This document shows positions 25,500 to 34,676 of a DNA stretch of 64,000 nt, in pieces. Below the pieces are notes generated by a model. It had not been told where the DNA came from. It worked only from the letters and a program-made list of their open reading frames with translations, and searched no databases. This DNA comes from an uncultured Pseudoalteromonas sp. (GTDB lineage: Bacteria > Pseudomonadota > Gammaproteobacteria > Enterobacterales > Alteromonadaceae). Made by a program: the position numbers and the translations under genes. How positions within the stretch are numbered: the stretch's first letter is position 1; each line of letters starts with the position of its first letter. The stretch spans positions 1 to 64,000 of the forward strand of contig CANLRB010000024.1 in the NCBI GenBank assembly GCA_947493455.1, read 5' to 3'.

Positions 25500-26618
25500 A
25501 TGAAAAAAGTACTGCTATTAATATTTCTAACAGCGTTATCTTGTTTGGCGAGTGCCAATCAATTAGGTAAAACGATTAAGCTAAAATCAAAATACTTAGG
25601 TGAACGTGAAATCGTCGTGTCACTCCCTGCTAACTATCAACAAGAACCGTTTTATAAGTTTCCGGTCATGTACTTAACCGATGCATTTAGCCAGTTTGAT
25701 CACACGGCCAGCACTATTCACTACTATTCTGGTGGCTATAGCCCGATGATAGTGGTTGGTATATATACGCAAGACCGCTGGGGGGAGCTCAAACCTTATA
25801 CCGAAGATAAAAAAATAAACCCAAAATCCGAGTTGTTACGCCAGTTTATTATCGAAGAAGTAAAGCCCTACATTGAAAAGCACTATCGCACCGAAGACTA
25901 TTCGATATTTGCGGGTCATTCTCTTGGTGGCTCATTTGCATCGCATATGTATTTGCAAAGTGCGTCTGAGTTTGATTTATTTTTATCATTCGCGGCAAAT
26001 TTTGCGATGGGCAATGAAGCGATGTTTGACAAAATGCCAGCGGCGTTTTCAAAACCAAATCAGCCAAAAATCTATTTTCAGTTCGAACAAGTATCACCTT
26101 TTCCAACACCATTAAAAAGCTTTCACACCTTGAGTTCAATGTTGCTCGACTATCCAGCGTTAACCGACACGCATCGAGTTCAATTGCTCGAAGGTGAGGA
26201 TCATATGTCGGTGACACATATTGGTTTGATCAAAGCATTCAATGAAATTTATCGAGACTGGTTTTTATATATTCCGCCTGTTTTAGCTGATAAACACGCA
26301 TTTGAAAAGCATTATGAGACCTTATCAAAACGAATGGGTTATACCGTAAAACCAACCCAAAGCAATTTATCTGAATTTGTTGATATTTTACTTAGTCAGA
26401 AAAAAATAGATGCAGCAGAGCATGTTGCAAATCAAGCATTAAAACACTATTCACAATCTCATTTTAGTTATTCTTTATTGGCAGATGTGGCGCGTATTAA
26501 AGGGGATCGAAAAGATGAAATTGCGCAATTAAACAAAGCGATTTCTTTATCCGGTAAAGATCATGAACGCTTATCAAGCTATCAACAGAAGTTAGTTGAG
26601 GCAAAAAAACTTCTTTAA
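25500..26618 (+). CDS. Secreted alpha/beta hydrolase (esterase D-like)
   Basis: A 372-residue protein with signal peptide (1-19). Esterase/lipase fold of the putative esterase (IroE/EstD) type: GHSLGG nucleophile S141, probable base H in GEDHMSV near residue 238. After about residue 270 there is a helical tail with TPR-like repeats (ILLSQKKIDAAEHVANQALK). Family members hydrolyse trilactone siderophores or acyl esters; the substrate here is unknown. The tail is not common in the family. Confidence 0.83.
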   Translation: MKKVLLLIFLTALSCLASANQLGKTIKLKSKYLGEREIVVSLPANYQQEPFYKFPVMYLTDAFSQFDHTASTIHYYSGGYSPMIVVGIYTQDRWGELKPYTEDKKINPKSELLRQFIIEEVKPYIEKHYRTEDYSIFAGHSLGGSFASHMYLQSASEFDLFLSFAANFAMGNEAMFDKMPAAFSKPNQPKIYFQFEQVSPFPTPLKSFHTLSSMLLDYPALTDTHRVQLLEGEDHMSVTHIGLIKAFNEIYRDWFLYIPPVLADKHAFEKHYETLSKRMGYTVKPTQSNLSEFVDILLSQKKIDAAEHVANQALKHYSQSHFSYSLLADVARIKGDRKDEIAQLNKAISLSGKDHERLSSYQQKLVEAKKLL

Positions 26619-26653
26619 TTTTATTAACCTATTTATTTGCTCTGTTAATAAAA
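26619..26653. terminator. Stem-loop after the esterase
   Basis: TTTTATTAAC (26619-26628) and GTTAATAAAA (26644-26653), a 10-base AT-rich stem with a 15-base loop immediately after the esterase stop codon. Weak intrinsic terminator. Confidence 0.4.
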
Positions 26654-27046
26654 CGCATTGCCAATTGATCGGAGTTAGTTGGCAATGTCGCCTTAATTAA
26701 TCACATATATTACGCTCTTGCGCGTCAATCTAGTTTTAACCTGTGTATTTAAAAAAGAAGGAGTTAAACAGGGCTTGAAACCACCAATGGATATGTATTG
26801 TAAATGTATGTGACAAAAATAAATTTAATCTTAACCTCTCTATTATACTGAATAATATAGCTTTTTATTTGTTTATTTAGATTTTTTACTCTAATTCGAA
26901 GCAATTCGAGAACGATTACTGTGTATTTTGTAAATATGGTGATTGAATTTTGATCAGATATTTAGCAATCTATTAACATTCTGGTGCGACCTCAGATGTC
27001 CGATCAGATAAACACACATAAACAAAGAAATCGCTTTGGAGTAGAT
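26654..27046. other. Intergenic region (about 390 bases) before the lipase-like gene
   Basis: Very AT-rich with no coding frame. A GAAGGAG box near 26760 is not followed by a reading frame of interest. The promoter of the lipase-like gene should be in the last 150 bases. The frame from 26984 is open but lacks a ribosome site, so ATG 27047 is preferred. Confidence 0.4.
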
Positions 27047-28111
27047 ATGCTAAAAAGTAAAAGAAGTATCACATCAAGCAGTATTTTGACATTGTTTCTC
27101 GCAATGTTGATGCAGTTTTCTGTTTCTGCAAATGAATATAAAACAGTGCTCATTCATGGCTTTCAGCCCGATCAGCTTATTAATGCGGCCAACATTGATG
27201 TTGTCAATGACGGTCAGCAATACTGGCAGTCGTATTGGGATAATGTGGCCGATGCACGTATCGACTGGCCTTCAAATGAACGTATCGAAGGAAAAATAGC
27301 GCAAGATTGGGTTTGGCCTAAGTTAAAGTCATTTTCGCAATCGAATTTTTGTCAACCTGGTTGTGTTTTTGTGACCCACTCAACGGGGGATTTAGTTGCC
27401 CGTTATATTATTGATAATCAAGCTAACTGGCTTGAAAATGCGGGGTTAAAACCACTTAATATTGTGGCAACTTACGATATTGCAGGCGCTGGTGGTGGCA
27501 GTGAGCTTGCCGATGTTGCGGTGAGTGCATTAACTGGCGCTGCATCATGGAGTTCGCTTGTCGATGCGGCGCTAAAGTGGTGGCTTGGCAGCGAGATAAC
27601 ACAAGCTGTTGGCGTGCTTCACGATCTAAAAGTGAATAATGCACGCAAACTCGCGCCGTTACCAAGTAGTCGCATTCCTCGCTTACGTTTTATTGCTGAC
27701 GACGATGATTTCTTTAACGCAACGGCGCTATTTTTGCCGGGGCACGATGATGGTGTTGTCGCAAGTCACTCATCATGCGGCGCGAACAAAGCAGACGGTT
27801 TTGGCAGTTGCAGCCGAACGGTCGCTACAAATGGCCAATTAAAATCGCAAAATGATGCGGTGTCTGGTTTTATGCCATTCCACTATCCAATAATGATGTC
27901 CGATAACTACACCCACAATAATATTCGTGAAGCGTCACATCAGGGAAAAGTTACTGCGGTGACAACACAGTTTAATGTTGCTAATCGCACGATTCATGTC
28001 GCAACGCACGAAAAAACGTCCGGCTATTGGTTTTGGAAGAAACATTATCGCTACGTTAATGATTCGAACAAACTCAGTGCGTCCGAGCTTATTTACAATA
28101 TTCTTTTGTAA
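27047..28111 (+). CDS. Secreted lipase-like alpha/beta hydrolase
   Basis: A 354-residue secreted protein: signal peptide 1-28 (ending SVSA), then KTVLIHGF and the nucleophile motif VTHSTGD with S112 in H-S-T-G-D. This deviates from GXSXG at the first position (T-H-S-T-G). It resembles the PGAP1/triacylglycerol lipase style. The acid and base are not certain (candidates D in DDDDFF, H in LPGHDDG). Cysteines C102/C106 and C258/C266 could form disulfides. A GGAG lies six bases before ATG 27047. It is followed by an anchored protein 73 bases on. Confidence 0.72.
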   Translation: MLKSKRSITSSSILTLFLAMLMQFSVSANEYKTVLIHGFQPDQLINAANIDVVNDGQQYWQSYWDNVADARIDWPSNERIEGKIAQDWVWPKLKSFSQSNFCQPGCVFVTHSTGDLVARYIIDNQANWLENAGLKPLNIVATYDIAGAGGGSELADVAVSALTGAASWSSLVDAALKWWLGSEITQAVGVLHDLKVNNARKLAPLPSSRIPRLRFIADDDDFFNATALFLPGHDDGVVASHSSCGANKADGFGSCSRTVATNGQLKSQNDAVSGFMPFHYPIMMSDNYTHNNIREASHQGKVTAVTTQFNVANRTIHVATHEKTSGYWFWKKHYRYVNDSNKLSASELIYNILL

Positions 28112-28184
28112 GAGTTGGCGCTGCTATTTGTTGTAAATATATTAGTGCGCGGCGAATGTCGCGCATTATCGTGGAGGGTGTTAT

Positions 28185-29240
28185 ATGAATAAAAAAGTGT
28201 ATTTTGCTGCATTTACTACTGTGATTGCTCTGATAGTGTTGTTGTTTTGGCGCGATAAAAATAACAAAAATCCGGTTACAAGTGAGACGAAAACAGAGCA
28301 ACAATTAGAACAAGTTACAGCACAGTACAACCCGGGCAACGAATTACCAAAAAAAGTTAACAAAAAAAAATTAGAGCCTAAAATTATTCCGGTTGCACTT
28401 AAGTCAGCGACGGCAATTGTTGCTAAGCAGTACGAAGCTGCAATTCAGTATCCAGCCTATTCACAACCACTTAATGAGAGCGACCATGATAGGCTTAACC
28501 CCAATGCGTTTTTTCCTGTCTCAAGCCCAATTGGCGATGGCAGTCAAAAAGTCACCCTGCAATTAGGTCAATACTATTTTATTTATCCAGAGCCAATTGA
28601 GCTCAGCGTTTCAGGTCCAAATTTGCAAAAAGTCGCAATTGAAGTTAGTGGTGTTGAACGTAAAAAGCCGTTACAAAGCTTAAATGCCAAAAGAGAAGAT
28701 GGCGTATTTAAAGCGTCAATTAAAGGCAGTGAGGCATTGCCGCGCGAACTACAACTTAAAGTATTGGCTCAGGTAGATAACAAAATTGTTCCCGTGATTG
28801 CTCAGGTTAAATATATGCAGCCGAGCGCTGAGTTGATCACCTTTGCAGTGCCATACAGTGATAATGATGCGATGGCATTACCTGCTAAGCTAGAGGTATA
28901 TAAAAGTGGTGTCTATCGACTTCGCGCCAATCTGTTTAATGGTAATACGCCGCTCGCCCATTTAGTGGCTAAGTTACGTTTAGAAAAAGGGACGCAAACC
29001 TTGCCTTTAAAAGCACATTGGAGCGTGTTTAATGCATCTCAGCGACAGCTTAATCTGCGCAACTTTCAAGTCGAATTGATGTCACCAAAACCAGGCGTGC
29101 CCAATCAATTTGGTCGCAGTCAAATTGAGTCGTTTGACATTAATGACTTTCAATACGATAGCCTTCAGCAAGTGCCATACCAAGCAACGCAACAAGAGCA
29201 ACAGCGACTCGATTATTTAACGCAGTTGGCTAACCCGTAA
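28185..29240 (+). CDS. Membrane-anchored periplasmic protein, hypothetical
   Basis: A 351-residue protein. One N-terminal membrane helix (VYFAAFTTVIALIVLLFW, 5-22), a lysine/glutamine-rich linker, then a mainly beta region (about 110-330) with a repeat-like alternation of hydrophobic strands. No catalytic motif. It follows the lipase-like gene by 73 bases on the same strand and has a GGAGGG ribosome site. It is not the Lif/LimK lipase chaperone family, which is all-helical, but it may play an analogous role for its neighbour (inference). Confidence 0.6.
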   Translation: MNKKVYFAAFTTVIALIVLLFWRDKNNKNPVTSETKTEQQLEQVTAQYNPGNELPKKVNKKKLEPKIIPVALKSATAIVAKQYEAAIQYPAYSQPLNESDHDRLNPNAFFPVSSPIGDGSQKVTLQLGQYYFIYPEPIELSVSGPNLQKVAIEVSGVERKKPLQSLNAKREDGVFKASIKGSEALPRELQLKVLAQVDNKIVPVIAQVKYMQPSAELITFAVPYSDNDAMALPAKLEVYKSGVYRLRANLFNGNTPLAHLVAKLRLEKGTQTLPLKAHWSVFNASQRQLNLRNFQVELMSPKPGVPNQFGRSQIESFDINDFQYDSLQQVPYQATQQEQQRLDYLTQLANP

Positions 29241-29320
29241 TTTACTCTATCGCAGCTTGGTATTTTTGGTATGATGTGTGCATTTAAAAGCAGGTTTAGA
29301 ATAAATTCGAGAGGCAGTGA

Positions 29321-30238
29321 GTGTCGAATAAGAGTGAGGGAAAACAAAATCCATTTGTCGGATTGAGTGCGCGCCAAAGTCAGCTATTGCATACTTGGTA
29401 CGTGCAACAAGTAGCAAAACAACTGACGCTGCTGCTTAAAAATAGCCAGTCAGGGAAGGTGCTTGAACAGCGTATCAGCTCAGCACTAGATACTGAGCGT
29501 GCTAATTTAATCAAGTTGTTGGCGAATCATGAGTCAAGTCGTAGCCCGTTTAAAGTGAAAAATGCCAGCTTGTTGCACGAATTAAGAGATACTCATGATG
29601 TATTAACCAGTGCAGAACGCAAAATCGCTATTCTAGAGCAGCAACTCATAGCCAAAAATGAACAAATTAACGCCCTTGAAGAAGAAGTATTCGAATTAAA
29701 GAATGCCAACAGAACGTATCGCAAACGCTTAAATAGCTTGTTGCAAGAGTCTGAACTGCAAGGCGGTGCCTATTTAAAAGTACATTTTGTTGGCCGAATT
29801 TTTGTTCATGCTTTGAAATCAAGTTTTGCTGATTGGCAACACACTGAGCAAGGCAAGGCATTTAAAAATAAAGACTTTTATACTCTGTTTCCGCGAGTAC
29901 TATACAGTGGATTATTGAAAGAGCTCGAACTACTCATCGGTGATGTGAACTATTCTAAAATTAACAAAACCGTGTCTAATTTTGTTTTTCAAAATAAAGG
30001 AGTACCGGTTGAAAACTGGCCTGACGAAGACCCAATATACGACACCAATCTCATTAACCAAAAACAAAGCGAATTATTAAGCACGCTGCGGCAACATCAC
30101 GATAAGCGGAAAAACTTTGCCAGCTATTTAGAAAAGAAGCTCGAAAAAACTGGCTTTACGCCGATGCATGGCAAGCTGCTGATAAATTTGATTCAGTTTG
30201 CGACAAGTGAAAACCAAGCTAGTAATAGTTTACACTAG
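29321..30238 (+). CDS. Coiled-coil protein, hypothetical
   Basis: A 305-residue soluble protein. Residues about 85-150 form a long coiled coil (TSAERKIAILEQQLIAKNEQ). The C-terminal part is mixed. GTG 29321 with GAGG upstream. The family is not recognised. The transcript ends at a bidirectional terminator at 30326-30360. Confidence 0.55.
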   Translation: MSNKSEGKQNPFVGLSARQSQLLHTWYVQQVAKQLTLLLKNSQSGKVLEQRISSALDTERANLIKLLANHESSRSPFKVKNASLLHELRDTHDVLTSAERKIAILEQQLIAKNEQINALEEEVFELKNANRTYRKRLNSLLQESELQGGAYLKVHFVGRIFVHALKSSFADWQHTEQGKAFKNKDFYTLFPRVLYSGLLKELELLIGDVNYSKINKTVSNFVFQNKGVPVENWPDEDPIYDTNLINQKQSELLSTLRQHHDKRKNFASYLEKKLEKTGFTPMHGKLLINLIQFATSENQASNSLH

Positions 30239-30325
30239 AGTTTCGGGACTACTGCGTTATTTTCCTAGTAACGTTATTGTTTCATCACGGTCAAAAGCGC
30301 TTTCAGTAGTAAGTTAAAAAAAATA

Positions 30326-30360
30326 TGAAGTCCAATAGATAATTAAGACTTCACATTTTT
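30326..30360. terminator. Bidirectional intrinsic terminator
   Basis: TGAAGTC (30326-30332) and GACTTCA (30347-30353) form a stem with a run of A on the left and CATTTTTTAT on the right. It therefore works for both the rightward coiled-coil gene and the leftward DoxX-like gene. Confidence 0.75.
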
Positions 30361-30385
30361 TATGTAGCTATATTCGTTTATGACC

Positions 30386-30760
30386 CTAGTAAGAAAATAA
30401 CGCCACAATAAAGCTGTTATAAATTAAAAGTAAAGAAGAAAATGTAAGCGTTATAATCGCTGGGATTGCATCTTTTAAAGTATCGAATTTAAAGTGGAAA
30501 TAAATAGCACCAACTGATGTCAGTACGATGCCTAATGCGCCGAGCGCCTGTACATCATCTCGATTTATTAACAATGAGATAACTAGTAATAGTGAAGCTA
30601 TACATTCAATTAAGCCTACTAGAAACATATGGTTACGGTTTAAACCATATTTCTTAAAAAAAATAAGTTGTGTTTCGAATATAAATTTTTGCCAACCAAG
30701 GATCTTTACTGAGCTGGCAAATAAAAAAAATAGTACTAATAAAATAGTGATAACTAACAT
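30386..30760 (-). CDS. DoxX-like family membrane protein
   Basis: A 124-residue protein with four hydrophobic helices (about 3-18, 45-65, 70-90, 98-120) and the VKILGWQKFIFETQ start typical of DoxX-like proteins. Members are associated with respiration or redox stress, but the molecular function is unknown. Divergent from the LysR gene 30861-31748, which probably controls it. Confidence 0.7.
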   Translation of the reverse strand: MLVITILLVLFFLFASSVKILGWQKFIFETQLIFFKKYGLNRNHMFLVGLIECIASLLLVISLLINRDDVQALGALGIVLTSVGAIYFHFKFDTLKDAIPAIITLTFSSLLLIYNSFIVALFSY

Positions 30761-30860
30761 ACGTAACTCCGATTTGTCTCGATTACATACATTTAATCAT
30801 TCTCAGTAGATGGGATAAATGCTAGTTTTATAATAGATGTTATTCCTAGTGGGAATGTAA

Positions 30861-31748
30861 ATGGATAAGTTAAGTTGCATAAAAGTATTCACACAAGTTG
30901 CGCGGTTAGGCAGCTTCACTGCTGTTGCGAATGAGTTGAATATGACTCAAGGTGCTGTCAGTAAGAGGGTCGCATGGTTAGAAAGTGCCATCGGCTTTTC
31001 TCTTTTTCATAGAACATCACGAAAAATATCGCTCACTAATAGTGGTGAACAATATCTCGCTTACTGTCGTGATCTTCTTGAAACTATGTCTCAGACAGAA
31101 TTAAAACTGAAAGGTGAGTTAAATGAAGCAACGGGGGAATTGAAAATTTCAGCGCCGTCAGCATTTGCGACTCAACGTTTGGTAGAACCTATTGCAATGT
31201 TTATGGATCAAAACCCGAAGGTGGCATTTAAATTGTCAGTGAATGACAAAAAAGTGGATCTATACAAAGATGATATTGATATTGCCATCAGGGCTTCATT
31301 TTTAAACGATTCAGGTTTAATGGCGAAAAAGATACTTGAGCATAACCTTTGTTATTTTGCTTCTGCTACTTATTTAGCTCGTTATGGCGAGCCGAATAAA
31401 GCTGAGGAACTAATAAACCACAAATGTATTACCTATATGCTTAGTTCTCCATCAGATGTATGGTATTTGGATGGCAAAAAGTATACTGTGCAAGAAATTT
31501 CGGCGAGTGATAGTCCTGAATTAATAGTTCAACTCGCTCTTAGAGGGGTTGGTATTGCCGCGATGCCAAAATGGATGGTCGAACCTTATATTAAGCAAGG
31601 TAAGTTGCAAGAGCTTTTTGTTGAGAGCGATAAACTTTCCTTGCCTATGTATGCCATATATAAGAATGTTGAGTTCTTACCATATAGAATTCGGGCTTTT
31701 ATTGATTTTTTAAGTGAATATTTTGATGTCGGCAACGACAAATATTGA
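30861..31748 (+). CDS. LysR-family transcriptional regulator
   Basis: A 295-residue LysR regulator of the DNA-binding type (LSCIKVFTQVARLGSFTAVANELNMTQGAVSKRVAWLE, then FHRTSRKISLT). The effector domain is from about 90. Position and divergence point to the DoxX-like gene as target; the inducer is unknown. Confidence 0.87.
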   Translation: MDKLSCIKVFTQVARLGSFTAVANELNMTQGAVSKRVAWLESAIGFSLFHRTSRKISLTNSGEQYLAYCRDLLETMSQTELKLKGELNEATGELKISAPSAFATQRLVEPIAMFMDQNPKVAFKLSVNDKKVDLYKDDIDIAIRASFLNDSGLMAKKILEHNLCYFASATYLARYGEPNKAEELINHKCITYMLSSPSDVWYLDGKKYTVQEISASDSPELIVQLALRGVGIAAMPKWMVEPYIKQGKLQELFVESDKLSLPMYAIYKNVEFLPYRIRAFIDFLSEYFDVGNDKY

Positions 31749-31891
31749 TAGAGTGAGTTTAGATAGGGCGTTTAGACTTAGATAAAATGTTTTTGATGTT
31801 TTATATATTTGATTATATGAGGTAATAAAAAAATAGTGTACCTAAACATCTCTTTTAATCCTTCAGGTTATTTCGGAATAAGTGCGGTAAG

Positions 31892-31944
31892 TCTAATTTG
31901 AACCATATCAGCTAGCATATTTAGGCCGAACAGTTCAAATTAGA
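31892..31944. repeat. 12-base inverted repeat near the S41 peptidase 3' end
   Basis: TCTAATTTGAAC (31892-31903) and GTTCAAATTAGA (31933-31944) are perfect inverses with a 29-base spacer. They lie between the LysR gene and the leftward S41 gene stop. No run of T follows, so it is not a typical terminator. Origin unknown. Confidence 0.7.
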
Positions 31945-31978
31945 GGCTACATAATGCAGTTTATAACTCGAATTTTGA

Positions 31979-33373
31979 TTATAGCTTCTCTGCAGTTTTC
32001 ACAATCTCTGCGAGCGCATTATTGAGCATTTCTTTGTGTTCATCGCCTTCCACTTTTTTAAGTCCAGTGCTAATGATTTGTTTAGCCTCATCAACTTTAT
32101 TTAGCTTACCCATAGAGCGCGCCCAAAATTCATATAAAAACGTCTCTGAGTCATTCATTTCTACAGCGATTTCAAATATAAATGCAGCATATTTAGGCGC
32201 TTTCTCCCATCTTTCATGACCAAGCATTGCTAAATCGCGATCAGTTAACTCAAGCTTTTTGACTAATTTTTTGGCCTTGTCCTGATATTTACTATTAATT
32301 TTTGCAAGCGAAAGGTCGCTGTTTTCAACCTTAGATAACAGGGTAAACAATTTGTCCGATACTTTTTCTCGCTTTGCCTTTACGGTTTGCCATTCAGTAT
32401 CCAATTTTGTGCGAGCAAGTTCGAGTGCTTTGTCGAGCGCGTCATCCGCTGATACTTGAACTTGAGGTGATACCCCTGTTGTTTCCCAATTCGTCTTGGT
32501 GATCGGATTTATTGCAGTTCCCGTCGCGATAAACATTCTAAAATCATCGTTGATGGTGTAAGTGCCGCCTGGGTTTGCGCCGCCGCCAGTGATTTCACCA
32601 ACAAGTGTTGCACGCTCTTGCGTTAGCATATTGTAGCTGAATTCTTCGGCACCTGAAAAAGTACGCTTACTTGTTAATACATACAGAGGAGTTGTTGGCA
32701 TTTTAGTGCCACCCACTTCGTCGAGTACGTAAAAGTCGGTTGTTTCGTCGTCTTCACGGAAATACAAACTGTTTAATAACAGCTTTTGATCAAAAAAGTA
32801 GCTACATAAATATTGTACTGTGCGTGGCGAGCCGCCACCGTTTTTGCGTAAATCAACGATAACAGCGTCGCTATTACTGAGTAACTGCATTGCAGAATCA
32901 ATGTATTGCTTGCTCTCTGACAGACGGTAGAAGCCTCGTAGGTCTAAATAGCCGATATTGCCTTCGAGAATTTCGGCGCTCACAACTCCTTTGTTATCTG
33001 AGCCAAAACGCTTGGGCTTAAGCAAGCGATCGCGCAGGCGAGATTCCGCCCCCTTTGTTTGTTTTTGAGTTGGATTTGCACGAACGCGCAAGTGACGATC
33101 ATTGGCGTTTTCTTTTAGCCACTTAGATAAGGCTTCGGCAAATTCTTTATTACTTGTGTGGTCATCAAAATAACCTTGCTCAAGCGCTTTTTTAAGTGCT
33201 TTGTTGGTTTTTTTTGCCACGTCTGGGAAAACATAATGCTTAGCCATTAAATCGGATATTTGATTTATCACTACTTGTTTTTCGTCTGTTGATAGTGAAC
33301 TTGCAAATGCTGGTGTAAAACTGGCCGAACATAAAAGTGCGATTGAGAGCGCGGTTTTTTTTAAATTAAGCAT
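31979..33373 (-). CDS. Secreted S41-family peptidase (tail-specific protease type)
   Basis: A 464-residue protein with signal peptide (1-25). An IRBP-like N-terminal helical region (QISDLMAKHYVFPDVAKK at about 38-55) is followed by the S41 core: IGYLDLRGF, DAVIVDLRKNGGGS and the nucleophile S240 in TSKRTFSGAEEF. The C-terminal 150 residues are a helical tail. It would cleave peptides in the periplasm. No PDZ domain is evident. Confidence 0.85.
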   Translation of the reverse strand: MLNLKKTALSIALLCSASFTPAFASSLSTDEKQVVINQISDLMAKHYVFPDVAKKTNKALKKALEQGYFDDHTSNKEFAEALSKWLKENANDRHLRVRANPTQKQTKGAESRLRDRLLKPKRFGSDNKGVVSAEILEGNIGYLDLRGFYRLSESKQYIDSAMQLLSNSDAVIVDLRKNGGGSPRTVQYLCSYFFDQKLLLNSLYFREDDETTDFYVLDEVGGTKMPTTPLYVLTSKRTFSGAEEFSYNMLTQERATLVGEITGGGANPGGTYTINDDFRMFIATGTAINPITKTNWETTGVSPQVQVSADDALDKALELARTKLDTEWQTVKAKREKVSDKLFTLLSKVENSDLSLAKINSKYQDKAKKLVKKLELTDRDLAMLGHERWEKAPKYAAFIFEIAVEMNDSETFLYEFWARSMGKLNKVDEAKQIISTGLKKVEGDEHKEMLNNALAEIVKTAEKL

Positions 33374-33472
33374 AAAATTAATTCCAATGGTTATAATACT
33401 TAAAAGAATAAATCTGTGCGAAACGTAAAAATTGTAAAAAAGTTAACTTGTCACGTTATTTGTTGAAGGGCG

Positions 33473-34342
33473 TTAAACCGGATCGTAACTTCCGATAAAT
33501 CGATTATGTATCGTCATATGTTGTGTTGAATGGGAGCAATATTGGTTTTCTTGAAAATAACTTTTTGGTGATAAATTAAATATTGATTTAAATTCACGAT
33601 TTAGATGAGCTTGATCATAAAAGCCAGCATGCAATGCGGCATCCGTCAATCGTGTTGATTGGCTGTTCGCATATAAAATAAAATTGTTAACGCGCCATAT
33701 TTTACTTAGCTCTTTTGGCAAGATCCCGAGACTTGATAAAAAATGTTTTCTTAGTGTGACCTTACTAATATCAAATGCGCTGCATATTTCACTCACTTGA
33801 ATATCGCCGCGTGCGTTAAGGATTAGGTTTGTTTGTGCTCTTTGTATAACAGGAAAATTAAACTCATTATTTAAAAATTGCGTTTTTAACCAAGGTAACA
33901 CCGAGTCAATCAGCTGATTCATAAACAGCGGGTCATTGGTCGAATTTAGCTGTGCTAATTGGTACTGTGCGTTGTCTATTTCTTTCGAGTTTGAGAATAC
34001 ATGTTCGCAACCTACCAAGGAATTCTTTATTTCTAATGCGGATATATTTTTTTGTTGAAAAAAAGAAAAGGGTTTCAGCCGAATTCCGAAAAGCCACTGT
34101 GGAAGTATACTTTCAATATGGTAAGCATGTAGTTGTTGTCCTAATAGACTTAAACCAGCCGGGATCGCTGATTTCGACGTATTGCTAGAAGTAAACGTGA
34201 GAGGTTGTTGATGCAATAGCAAATCGAATACACCTTGTGGCACAAAAGTTGCCTTTTTGCACAGTTTCTGGAACCAAAAAACTTCGATATGGTTTGACAG
34301 CCACGGTGGTGGAAGTTGCTCAAGATAATTCGTTTGTACCAT
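33473..34342 (-). CDS. AraC-family transcriptional regulator
   Basis: A 289-residue regulator. Two C-terminal HTHs at about 175-275 (VSEICSAFDISKVTLRKHFLSSLGILPKEL and LTDAALHAGFYDQAHLNREFKSIF). The N-terminal domain starts PPPWLSNHIEVFWFQ. Effector unknown. It is separated from the S41 gene upstream by 99 bases on the same strand. Confidence 0.85.
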   Translation of the reverse strand: MVQTNYLEQLPPPWLSNHIEVFWFQKLCKKATFVPQGVFDLLLHQQPLTFTSSNTSKSAIPAGLSLLGQQLHAYHIESILPQWLFGIRLKPFSFFQQKNISALEIKNSLVGCEHVFSNSKEIDNAQYQLAQLNSTNDPLFMNQLIDSVLPWLKTQFLNNEFNFPVIQRAQTNLILNARGDIQVSEICSAFDISKVTLRKHFLSSLGILPKELSKIWRVNNFILYANSQSTRLTDAALHAGFYDQAHLNREFKSIFNLSPKSYFQENQYCSHSTQHMTIHNRFIGSYDPV

Positions 34343-34676
34343 TTACTGTTTAACTTAGATATTCTAAAGATTACAAGTGTGATTTTAATATAACAGGTGT
34401 ATTTGCAGCTTAGAAGTACTATTTAGGTATTTTGTGTCGCAAATAGTAGAATCAACTTATAGCAATAATAAAGAGATACGTTTTGTTGATCGAAACGGTT
34501 TCAAATTCGCATTTGAGAGCAGTATGACTGCTTGGCTATTTCAATCGCAATCACTCATGATTGATGGCGTTTGTATCATTTGTTTTCATGCTAGACTCTC
34601 AGAGCATACTTTGTTAGCTTCATCTTTTAGCTGATGCTAACTACAAACATATTATTGAAAATCGTAGGGCTCTTGA
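34343..34676. other. Intergenic region (334 bases) between AraC and GT2 genes
   Basis: Divergent promoter region. A 66-codon frame at 34434-34634 starts with GTG without a ribosome site and looks non-coding. No clear hairpin. Contains the promoters of both the AraC regulator and the rightward glycosyltransferase gene, none of which I can locate precisely. Confidence 0.35.

Noticed and set aside
28185-29240. Lipase chaperone Lif/LimK
   Set aside because: Position is right, but the predicted structure is beta-rich and the Lif motifs are absent.
34434-34634. 66-codon frame from a GTG
   Set aside because: No ribosome site; sequence looks random; lies in a divergent promoter region.
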